Part shown: positions 35,310 to 44,699 of the stretch, one piece after another | How the letters are laid out: each line of letters begins with the position of its first letter | Numbering within the stretch: the stretch's first letter is position 1 | Notes under the pieces: generated by a model | Databases searched by the model: none | Seen by the model: the letters and a program-made list of their open reading frames with translations, nothing else | Told to the model about the DNA's origin: nothing | From: Epinephelus fuscoguttatus | Taxonomy: Eukaryota > Chordata > Actinopteri > Perciformes > Serranidae | Assembly (NCBI RefSeq): GCF_011397635.1 | Contig: NC_064754.1 | Span: 33,964,043-34,028,042 of the forward strand | DNA: 64,000 nucleotides | Reading direction: 5' to 3' | Translations under genes and position numbers: made by a program

Positions 35310-35612
35310 CCCATGTCTGTCTGCCAGCTTGCTTCAGGTTCGGCAGTAGGGAGGAGACAGAGTGAACTCAGGGTTTCTTATAGAAAACCTGCCAGCGAGC
35401 AGGTTAGGTTCACAGAGTCAGTTGCCATGGTGATTGACTCAGAGTGTGACTTACCTCTCTGTCTGGAACTGAAAACCCAGAGTTTCCCTCATTTCAGGGT
35501 TAACATACTCAGAGTTTTCACTAAACCCGCTTTCTGGAATACCCCTCAGGAGCCAACTGTCTCCCAGCTTTTGTTTGCTGTGTTGATGTTGACGGTCCTG
35601 GATCACTGGTAG

Positions 35613-36182
35613 CCTGGAAATCCAGACCCAAATCTAGAAAGATTTAGGGTCTGGCTATGAGTAATGCAAATGGCCCAACTCGAGGGGCGGCACCAAGCAT
35701 GCATTTGAAAATATCACTGCACGCATTTGGATAACACTACCACCAATCAGAACAATACACGGGGTGACGTATACGCTTAGCTACCAGCGGAGCTAACTGG
35801 CAGATTAGACTCTTGCCGTATCTGGTCGGCAAAACAGCAAAAATGTCCTTCTTGCAAAGGAAAGATTCGAGCGCCGTCTTCTGTTCCTCTTTTAGAGAAA
35901 AAGCCAAGTCTAACTCGTTCATTGTAGCGGCCAAAGCTGTTTCAAACAACTGGTGTTCATCCGTAGCCATCTTGCAGTGTTTACTGACTGATTCTGGACT
36001 TCGTCGTTGCAGCGCTATCGTCATCTGTTTAGCTCGCCTCTGGCCCGCCTATATCAGATACACTGATGTGATTGGTGCAGCTCGACTCCAACGGCATGGG
36101 TAATGAGCATCATTACTGATTGCCAGAGTGACTCACTGAGCAAATTCAAATTGTCCTCTAACGAGAACTCTGGATTTCCAGG
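35613..36182. mobile_element. 570-bp TIR element carrying a RecQ-like exon; GTAG target repeat
   Basis: The ends CCTGGAAATCCAGA and TCTGGATTTCCAGG are perfect 14-bp inverted repeats. The tetranucleotide GTAG occurs immediately outside both ends (35609-35612 and 36183-36186) and is the likely target duplication. Inside is the first coding exon of a RecQ-family helicase on the minus strand with its 5' UTR. No transposase is present. Confidence 0.7.
35737..35970 (-). pseudogene. RecQ-helicase-like N-terminal exon with altered Walker A
   Basis: From an ATG at 35970 the frame reads MATDEHQLFETALAATMNEL, DLAFSLKEEQKTALESFLC and KKDIFAVLPTRYGKSLICQL, then APLVAK. In RecQ helicases the same place has a Gln motif (K-x-x-Q), then 'DVFAVLPTGYGKSL.YQ' with the ATP-binding Walker A. 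Here the Gly before Tyr is Arg (LPTRYGKS), which is expected to impair the P-loop. The frame closes at 35737 without the DEAH box or helicase C domain. Repeated RecQ-like genes of this type are spread through fish genomes; here the exon lies inside a 570-bp TIR element, so it was spread as mobile DNA. It is not a working helicase. Confidence 0.72.
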
Positions 36183-36356
36183 GTAGGTCACTGGCAAGGG
36201 GTGGCTCATAATCCTCATCCTCATCACTGTAAACCCAAAAGTAGAACAAAAACAAATATATTCATTCAGTGGCCTGGTTCTGAAATTGCAAGTACATGTA
36301 GACACAAAAGCAAGAAACGTGGTCAAAATAAACACACACTGTGCCAGTGAAGTCAA

Positions 36357-36388
<32 letters not shown>
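36357..36388 (+). repeat. (CA)n microsatellite
   Basis: Uninterrupted CA run. Confidence 0.9.
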
Positions 36389-36391
<3 letters not shown>

Positions 36392-36763
36392 TTACATTGT
36401 ATTACAGTATTAAATATTTGTTTTTTTTATGCTAGACAAAAGAAAAGTAGGGGGCAGCTTTGCATCACTGTCACAATTGCAAACTGAGTAGTACCACTGG
36501 ACTGTTTTTATGTTTGTTTGTTTGTTGGTTGGTTTGTGTTTGTGATGAGGAATAGTTTTCTGATGGCAGTGAGGGTGATTTTACATTAATGGCCTCCAAC
36601 ATATAAAACCACCATCATAGTTTTTTAAAACCTGCATCCTGATGAAGATATCAGTTCAGTGTATTGTGGGACTGTTGTTATTGCTACACACACCTGAAAC
36701 CTGGGCTCAGATGACTAAGAAATCTTCCTTTATCCTCTGTTTTGCCTGGCAACTTATAGAAAA

Positions 36764-36764
36764 G

Positions 36765-36806
<42 letters not shown>
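36764..36806. repeat. (TA)n microsatellite
   Basis: TA run with one 'tatataca' variant near its start; frames of 62-84 codons crossing it (Ile-Tyr repeats) are artefacts. Confidence 0.9.
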
Positions 36807-36809
<3 letters not shown>

Positions 36810-37198
36810 GTATGGATGATTCTGCATTAAAATAGTTTGTAACACAATGATTTGTAAGCCCATCTGAGCTGTTAGACCATGAACCACATGACAGGAAACA
36901 TGTCATTTCACATTTCACCAACACTATTTCCTTTAGCAGCCACAGAATGCTCATAACACACCCTCCATCTTTTGCACATGCAAAAAAAGCTTGCCTAAAC
37001 ATGTGCACTTATCATATATACAGCTCCCAAACACATATTAAATCCAAGCAGATGCGTATAGCTGTCAAATGTTTGGCATATTTATGATTAAAATACAAAC
37101 AGTATAATGTTGTCTATTTTGCTTGATGTAAAACACATCTTGTGTTAAGTACATGTATGTGTGTCTGAAATTGAGAGGGTTTTTTCCTAACTGCAGTG

Positions 37199-37264
37199 AT
37201 GAACATGCTGATCTTTGCTCCTCTGTGTTTGCCCCTTTGCTGGGTGCTGTCTGTAGATTCCAGG
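37199..37264 (+). pseudogene. Orphan signal-peptide exon of a second ART gene
   Basis: The sequence ...AACTGCAG TG ATG AAC and 22 codons ending in AGG/GTAAGT mirrors exon 1 of the ART gene 6.5 kb upstream. Both place the ATG two bases after CTGCAG, both end phase 0 at a good donor, and the peptides align (MNMLIFAPLCLPLCWVLSVD here, KLTCVSLCLFLCWMLPVGS there), with DNA identity continuing through 'ctgtgtttg..ccctttgctgg(a/g)tgctg'. No catalytic exon follows before the next identified element at 38.2 kb. It is a leftover of a tandem ART duplication. Confidence 0.72.
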
Positions 37265-38456
37265 GTAAGTGGGGCATTCTGGGATAAATAACAACTTGCT
37301 TATGCTAAAATTACTATACATATTAAAAATAGCAGTGGCCATTTCTAAACTTTGACAGTGAATGCTGAGCAAGTCATTCATGCATTTTGCTAGAAGATAT
37401 TGGTTTTCATTTACGTTGTTTTCTGCGAACTGCTGAGATCATACAAATTTAAACAGACCTTAGAGGTTCTGTATGTAACTTTTTACATATATTACTTGTT
37501 TTTTATTGCCTCACTTGGTTACCCAAAGGCCCGCAGTCTGTGGACTGACTTTATGTAAAGGACGTCAACACTTCTGCATATCTCTGTGAGATGCAGCCTT
37601 TAACATCTGTATGTGACACAAAGCTGTATCCTGGGTAGAACTTGTAACACACAGTTAACGTTGTCAAATGCTCGCAGTTTGTTAAGACAACAAAAGTACT
37701 TGATTAGATTTTGAAAACATGTGTTGAGTAAAAATAAGTATGTAGCTTGTAAATACGTCAAGCAAGTATTGTCAGAACGACACAGACGGACATATGTTAT
37801 GTAATTTTTATTTTACAACAGCGCTGACTTTTGTTTTTGGGACATCAGTCTCTTTGCTCAAACTCTGTTTTTGTCTGAAGACTCTGGATGAATATTCTGG
37901 GGAAAATTCAAAGGATGTGACATTATGCCTTGTCTCTCTCAGCTCCTCTACAGCGCTAACAGTGTGCAACAATAGCTAACATTAGCTAAAAACTGAAGTC
38001 CACTAATGTCAGCAAACAACTGGCACCTACAACAAAGTCCACATATTTCTGTTACTGTTATATACATTTTGCAATGGCGGCCCAGCGGAGACAGATCTTT
38101 ACTTAGGGTCCTATAAAATTTGAACTCAGCCAGCACAAGACCTAGCACCCGAGCACCAGGAGTCTAATCCCAGCATGGTGAACCTCCTGGCGTCCCTGTC
38201 AAATAATCCAACTTTCAGTTGCTGCAGCTACAAGACACCGGGCGCGAGTGAAGCGAATTGCACGCGCATGACGCGAGTAACGCGCCGCCCGTAACGCCCA
38301 AGTTTGGACGCCTGACCATTTTGTTCATTCGCGTCATCGCGTCATTCGTGCGAGTAGCAGGGAAGCCGGCTGTGCTAACTGGAGTTAAGCTAGTGCTAAC
38401 GTTCATAGTACAACCATTCCGCAAACTAATTAAGGACACATATTTACAGAACTTAC

Positions 38457-38580
38457 CAAGTAGACCAGTTTCCTCGGCGACTTTCACCCAAGCCTGCTCC
38501 TTTTTGTTGCGGTCTCTGTAGAGTAGACACGTAGTATCATATAGCTCCGGGTAGCCGCACACCGCTGATAAATTTCTCCT
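38457..38580 (-). pseudogene. MADF-domain exon of the Harbinger element, frameshifted
   Basis: On the minus strand MKEKFIS is followed, after a frame slip, by VCGYPELYDTTCLLYRDRNK and KEQAWVKVAEETGL, ending at CTTG/GTAAGT. This is the first half of a MADF domain (x-V-x-x-Y-P-E-L-Y-D...A-W-x-x-V-A). The slip near 38,562 looks like a 2-bp loss. The second half is absent. Confidence 0.75.
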
Positions 38581-38689
38581 TCATCCCGGCATCAACAACT
38601 GGACGTCAGGGCGTCAAGACGTCACTGACGACCATGGCAAGATAACCACCATCGCTGCTTTGTTGTTTACCTCCTCTGGAAGTCCCAGA

Positions 38690-38936
38690 AGCGTCGGAGG
38701 GCCAAACGCCGTCGTTTTTGGGTTCGCCCTATCCTGCAGAAGCGCATCCAGCTCGGCGAGTTTCACCACCTCCTCCAGGAACTCCGTCTGGATGATAGCC
38801 GCTTTCAGCGGTACTTCAGGCTGACTGGGGCCCAGTTTGAGGACCTGTTGGCGAGGGTTGGCGCCAGGATCTCCGGGCAGGACACCAATTACAGCCGCTC
38901 CATTTCAGCTGCGGTGCGCCTGTCCATCTGTCTCCG
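38690..38936 (+). pseudogene. HARBI1-like transposase first exon
   Basis: The frame reads KRRRAKRRRFWVRPILQKRI, QLGEFHHLLQELRLDDSRFQ, RYFRLTGAQFEDLLARVGAR and ISGQDTNYSRSISAAVRLSI, then CLR, ending at a consensus donor CCG/GTGAGT. This is the N-terminal DNA-binding part of Harbinger transposases (R-rich start, 'RFWVRPI', 'DTNYRRSI', 'RL.ICLR'). The exon is open throughout. The start codon is uncertain. The downstream DDE exon is not found before the element ends. Confidence 0.75.
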
Positions 38937-39249
38937 GTGAGTAGCAGTTTATTGTTGTTGACACACGCCAGTGACGTCGGGAGAATCTCAATGCTGATTG
39001 GCTTTCGCGGTACAGAGTCACGCGAATTCGCCTCAAAAGTTCAATATTTTCAACTCGAGCGATGAGGCGTTGGACGCGAATTTCGCGTCTATCGCGCCGC
39101 GTCCATCGCGTCTATCGCGTCCATCAGGTCGCGCTAAACGCGTCCATCGCGCCGCCCGGCGCGAATTCGCGTCTAATCGCGTCTTTGCATTGACTTTGTA
39201 TGTAATCTTGACGCGCGAATTTGCGATTTCGCGTCCAGTGTGAACGCAC

Positions 39250-41880
39250 AGTTAGACCGACGCTGCCAACATAGCCACCAGCCAGTTGTGAAGCCTGGAG
39301 CTGGGGTTTGCACACTGCTGCCATCTAGGCGACTTCTCACTAGATTGAGTGACTTTTCAGATCATCAATGAAAAAGAGAAAAATATATTATTGTAATTCA
39401 GTCCCAGGATATACGGAGCAATTGCAGCCTATGGCTCTTCTGCCATCAGCGCAGGGACTCTCCCCTGCTCTCCTCCATGCATTATCTGTGAAACTGGCAG
39501 TAGTATTGAAGATGCTCTTGCCTTGAGTTCAGCTGTAGTGAGTTTTTTATGGTTACGTTTACGCTCTCAATCTCTGGAGTGGAAGCACGAGAAAGTGATG
39601 CACTAGAAGTGTCATAGCCTTTATGCCATTCGAATGTTTTATTACAAACTTTTCTACTAAATCTAACTCAGGGTATGCCGTAGGGTCAATGGGCTGCGCT
39701 AGCTTATTTCTATTCTTGTCTCATTTGAGGTAAATCATATGAGCGGCCAAAGAGCCAACCGTAACCTGAGCTGAGGTTAGCCAGCTATCTGTAAGTTAGC
39801 TACTCTACATGCATCTGCCGTTGGTTGCTTCAAAATGTGAGCTGGTATAATAATTTGCAAACAGCAAACTACCATGGAGCCAGTGGTCTAAATTGAATAC
39901 AGTAAATTCTCAAATAGTGGAGCGAGCCTTTATTTATTTCAACTGCTGAGGGTTCCATCCATCTATCCATCCATCCTCATCTGCTCACCTGAGACCAGGT
40001 CACAGGGGCAGCAGGCCAAACAAAGCACCCCAGATGTCACTTCAAATAGGTGTCAAAGACTTCGTTGGATATGGACGCGCTAAGGTTTTGGCTAGTTGCC
40101 TTACAAATGGATCCTAACACTCCTGTCCACAAACTGTGTATGAAGACCTGCAGGTCCGCAGTGACCACCGGGATGACTACTGTCTGTCAAAGAAGAGAAG
40201 AAATCCAGAGTTTACTTTCTTAAAGACAACTGCTGTTCCCACAGCGGATTTACCTGCTGCAGAGGAGTGGAGGTAGGCTAATGCTGTTAGCTAACATTAT
40301 TATGTTTACACTGCACATGAAAGCATGGCAGGATAATAACTCAATCCATAAACGATTAGGAGGAGCAAAATATCAAGTGAGTCCTGAATCATAGTAGACT
40401 GAAGGCCCTTAGGCTAGTCTCACAAGACACGATTGTTAAAATATCACCATATGACCATATGACCATTCTTTAACCCTATGGGCCTGAACAACGCATAGTG
40501 CGTCCAAATTCACATCTGTTCTTCTCTATTGATTTTCTCCGCGTCATAGCAAGAAGCCACGCATATCAAGTGACACAGCAGAACCGTAGCTTTCTGACAA
40601 GACCAAGCACTTGTCGGTAGTCCAATGTTTTCACAGCGAAAAAAAAAAAAGTTACACTAAAATGATGTATAACAGAGCTTTCATACAGCTTTGCACACAC
40701 ATTACTCTTGGATTACTCGAGAACGCAGGCTCTCACAGAAATGCCTCGCATATCACATGAAAGTGCAGGAGCATAGCTTTCATGTGATACCACACACATC
40801 ATTGTGCTGTCATCCCATCATTAAAGATCAATTGTCTACAAAATTAAAACCTGACGAATTTCTTCACAATCCATTATACAGATCTTGTTATCAGTCACTT
40901 CATATAGTGAGGAATATCGTATCTTACCACGTCTTAGGCTTGCGTGTGTTTCTCCCTGTCTATCCACATTTGTAGTCCGGCTTTCAAGATGCAAATATCT
41001 CCATATTGTCCAGCTGACACTCCATCAAACTTTGTATGACAAGACCAGCACACTTCACCTTTGTGCACCCAGACAACTGCAGCCTAATTATGCATGCTGA
41101 CAGGGCCGTAGTCACCATATACATTGATTGGGACATGTCCCCCCCAATGCCCAAAATGTCCCCCTAATATATAACTGAAACTGAAAAACAAATATTATCT
41201 TGGAGGACATCATTGCACTTGGTTGACTATTTTTCTATTCTCTTAGATGTGAATATTGCATGTTCCCTTCAGATAAAACACATTTTTGACTTGTGAATGA
41301 GTCAATGGAATTTCTTGCAATAATTAAAAAATACTGGTAATCATGTCCGCCTGGCACAAACCACATGTTTTGGACAACTGTGAAGTGACAGAATGTCCCA
41401 CCATCATGGTTCTTATATTGCCAGATTCCAGAGAGTCTCCCCTCTTCATATATAGCAGAATATGTCATTTTCCAATTTGCTATGTTGAGATACATGTAAA
41501 AATGTAAGAATTTAGTAACACTGATTTGTTTTTTTCATTGATATAAAAATTAATATAAAATACAGGCACGTAGAAGGACATGGAATGATGGCAAATCTGG
41601 TTAGCCCAGATTGTCCTGAAAAAAACAAGATATAGCATGTGTATGTAGCCATTATAATGACTGTGATATGAGCTTAAAAGTAAAGGCAGTAAAAAATACC
41701 CCAAAAAAGGCCTAGGGCCCATATTAAACAAAAATATAAATAAAGTTTCAGAAATGCTTTTATTCATGCGTTTTTATTAAAGTTTTTTAAAAAGGCCACA
41801 CAGTGCAGTTACATATAAGGCATTACCCTGTAATAATTACAATATTACTTTTGAGACACCAAATGAGGCAGACATGTTAG
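39250..41880. other. Intergenic; repeat fragments only
   Basis: No gene recognised. A TTAA followed by CCCTATGGGCCTGAACAACG at 40470 resembles a piggyBac-type MITE end, but its partner is not seen. At 41101-41160 a CAGGGCCGTAGTCACC...TGTCCCCCCC phrase resembles a hAT end. Both are solo ends. Confidence 0.4.
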
Positions 41881-41902
41881 TCCACAGTGAAATAAATCAG
41901 TG

Positions 41903-44625
41903 TTAGGCCAGAGTGGGGTGAATCAAGGAGCCAGCGAAGGTGTTCAGGCCCTTGACATTCCCACATAGCTGCCTGCCGCTCAGCAGCTCTACGTAGACCT
42001 GACCTCCCTGCTGCAGTGGCAGCAGTACTGTCTGGGTGCTGCTGTCTTCTGAGTCGTCTCTGTTGTCTTCCCAAGTAGATGCCACCACCTCCCCGTTTTT
42101 CATGAGTTGCATCTTGTAGTATATCCTCGTGCCTTCCCCACCAACCTTGGAATAGACCGAGAAGGAGAACGAGTACAGTCCAGAACGTGGAGCTGTGAAT
42201 ATACCTGGAACAAATATGCATTTTTTAAAATGAATGATGATAATCATAATACAAATATTGGTTGGATAAACTGAGTTACACTGATGAACCAATACTTCTC
42301 GGGATTAATTGCTCACTTACTTCTCTTTGAATCACTAAGCACTTAATCCAGCTACTCATCTGTGGTTAAAGTTGCTAATAATCCAGACATAAATCCAGCC
42401 ATCACATGAATGAATATATATACCACATGCACTTACCTAGTGTGGGGTTATATCCCCTTCCATGGTTAAGGGTGACGACATCAAAAGGGATGGAGCTGTT
42501 TCTGGTGAAAGGTCCAAAGCAGCTTGTTGTGAAGCTCATGGAGGCTGTGAATGCAACCCTCATCCCTCCTGAGACAGAGACAAGCCAACAGGGAAGGAAA
42601 AACGCATGTTGTTACTGTCAGATGTGTCTTCAACATTGTTCAAAATGAAATCTGAGGACTTCTCTTGCATAGCTCCAGACCTGTTAGTTACAATGCACAT
42701 CTCAGATCTGTTCAAATAGGTCTGCTGTTGTGCCCATAAGTGGCTATTTAGAGAATCTGTTCACCAATCAGATCTCAGTAGGTGGGATTAAGATTGGGGA
42801 CAATATTCTCCTTCTACATAAAACTACCTAGCTACATTTTTAGAGTCATAACTATGGCGACAAGTGTGGATGAAATCAAAGCAGGTCTACAAGTTTTCAA
42901 TTTAATTAAGTTCAGTTCAATTCAATAGAACTTTATTTATCCCTTAGAAAATTCCTGTGCCAGAGAATGCTTCAAATTACAGGAACACTAAGTGCAGTAA
43001 CCACAATTTTAACGATTCACAACCAGTAACAACCAGATAACCAGTTGGCTCCCCGGGTCAGGGTCATTCACTGGGCCCAGTCTTAAAACAATGGAGTATT
43101 AAATATCTGGCAGATTATACAAATATACAGGAAGTGTTTTCTAGGAGCAAAAGCAAAAACCAGTGCCTACTAGAGTAACAATAGGAGTATGATGTAAAAG
43201 AGTCACTAAAATGAACGAAAATAACAAAAAAAACAGACTATGCCTGTTAATCAGTGTTATATTGAATCTGATATATTAATGAGAAGTAGTGTTGGGCATG
43301 ACTGAGAAAAGAGACAAGACAATGATGAGCAATTCTAGCAGGCTGCCTTCCAAGATGGCGCTTGAAACGGAAGAGGTCCTGTTTCTGTATTCTAAGTAAA
43401 CTTAAAATACTACACCTGCAAAATGACCATCGGTATATCAGTTACTCACAGCGTGTGACCTTGAATTGATTAAGAAAACATTTTTGTCACATGCCTCCAC
43501 GGTGAAAAGAGAATCAAAAAAAGTCAAAAAATTCTTTATGAATTTAAGTCATTAGGGACCACATTTACGAACAACAAAAAGCAAAACATCCTTTTACATA
43601 ATCTCACACAACTCCATGTCTCACGTATCCAGTAGTATGCTCAGAACTTCCCAAACACATGCATTTTCACTAAAACTGTACAACATAAAACACTTCCACC
43701 TTTAAGTAGTGTGCCCTGAGCGTGGCTGAGCATGCATGTGCCTCTGAGCTATGAGTTCAAACACACACACATGTGCCAAGGCATGCAAAGCTGTTTTTAA
43801 AATGTGATGATGCAGTAAAAATATACTGTATGTCTGTATACGACAGAAGTAATGAGTCTTGGATTATACTGCACCAGTTGTGTGAGAGTTTGGAAATACA
43901 TGTTTTGGTGTAGATCTGCTACTGTTTGCCTTTTGTGGGTTTTCTGTTCACCGTGGAGGCATGCTCGAAAACTTTTTTTTACAAAGTCAATGTAACATGC
44001 AATTTGTAAATGATTCTTTCATCTGTCTCCAAAATTCATATTGTGGACTGTTTTTACTAATGTCCATCATCCAAAGTACCTAAGAATTCAAGAAGGCTGC
44101 CACCCAGCTGGGCCACGCTCCTCGACAGGTCCATCACTCTCACCAACATTTGATCCTTCACTTCTTGGAGCTCATGGCTGGCACAGCAGCAGCCTCGCTG
44201 GTGCTTGAACACACACTCACAGTCCCATATTCTGCATGGCAGCTCCCCATCCCATGCTTCTACAAATGTGGAAGAAAGGGAAGGAAAAGAGGTTATGAGT
44301 CTTGAAGTTAGCTGCTGTTTCCGTGATGTAATATGTGCAGAGTCTTGCAATGATATTTCAAAGCAAAAACCAAATACTGAAATGGGACAAAATGTCAACA
44401 CTTGTTTTCTCTGAGCAGGATTATCTCTTTCTTCCACTGTATCACTGGCACCAACATGCCTTGATAACCCTCAGTTGTTTTTAACATGTGAGGTTGTCCT
44501 CAGAACATTAGTTGAAGGTAATTTAGTTTACCTGCTGCCACCCGTAGACTGTTGATAGTGACTTCACCACTCACGTTGTCACACAGCAGGCCCAAGACGA
44601 GCAGAGTGCACGCCACAGCTCTCAT
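41903..44625 (-). CDS. Secreted C1q-domain protein (cerebellin/complement C1q-like)
   Basis: Four coding exons on the minus strand: 44625-44532, 44259-44080, 42568-42437 and 42204-41903, all phase 1 junctions, 235 residues. Residues 1-20 form a signal peptide (MRAVACTLLVLGLLCDNVSG). Exon 2 gives a Cys-rich segment (LPCRIWDCECVFKHQRGCCC) and a short amphipathic helix, probably for trimer or oligomer assembly; there is no collagen repeat. Exons 3-4 form the C1q domain (RVAFTASMS, then TAPRSGLYSFSFSVYSK, QLMKNGEVVAS, STQTVLLPLQQGGQVYVEL, NTFAGSLIHP), with the conserved aromatic core. Such proteins form trimers that bind ligands at synapses or in innate immunity; fish have large families called cerebellin- or C1q-like. 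The donor after exon 2 (TTAG/GTACTT) is weak, the others are good. I cannot assign a specific cbln or C1qtnf number. Confidence 0.88.
42893..42985 (-). repeat. LINE-type 3' tail in intron 2 of the C1q gene
   Basis: Plus-strand text AGTTCAGTTCAATTCAATAG then AACTTTATTTATCCCTTAGA and AAATTCCTGTGCCAGAGAAT is the inverted 3' tail of a common fish LINE/SINE type ('..tttatttatccc..gaaattc.tgtgcc'). No coding part is attached. Confidence 0.5.
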
Positions 44626-44699
44626 CTCACAACACAAGGGAATGTCTAAAGACAGAGCTTGTGAGAATGAACATTGCTGAAAGTACTTCTTCACAGTTT

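Larger units (their letters stand above)
34273..35550. mobile_element. PIF/Harbinger element, internally deleted, TIRs present
   Basis: The left end GGGGTATTCCAGGTAAGAGG and right end CTTTCTGGAATACCCCT are inverted copies, followed inward by 'aactctgag' on both sides and several scattered ACTCTGAGT motifs, as in known fish Harbingers that target 3-bp sites. Inside are a Myb-like exon on plus and the N-terminal half of a HARBI1-like transposase on minus. The catalytic half is missing, so the element cannot move on its own. Confidence 0.82.
38233..39240. mobile_element. CpG-rich PIF/Harbinger element with MADF and transposase exons
   Basis: The ends are CpG-rich and related in inverted orientation: the right end, on the minus strand, reads CACACTGGACGCGAAATCGC, and the left end is ACACCGGGCGCGAGTGAAGC. 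The stretch 39000-39235 is built of short direct repeats such as GCGTCTATCGCGTCCATCGC. Inside are a MADF exon on minus and the first transposase exon on plus. The catalytic exon is missing. The block stands out sharply from its AT-rich surroundings. Confidence 0.7.

Noticed and set aside
40470..41160. Possible piggyBac MITE (TTAA then CCCTATGGGCC) and hAT-like CAGGGCCG end
   Set aside because: Neither has a matching opposite end in view, so boundaries cannot be supported.
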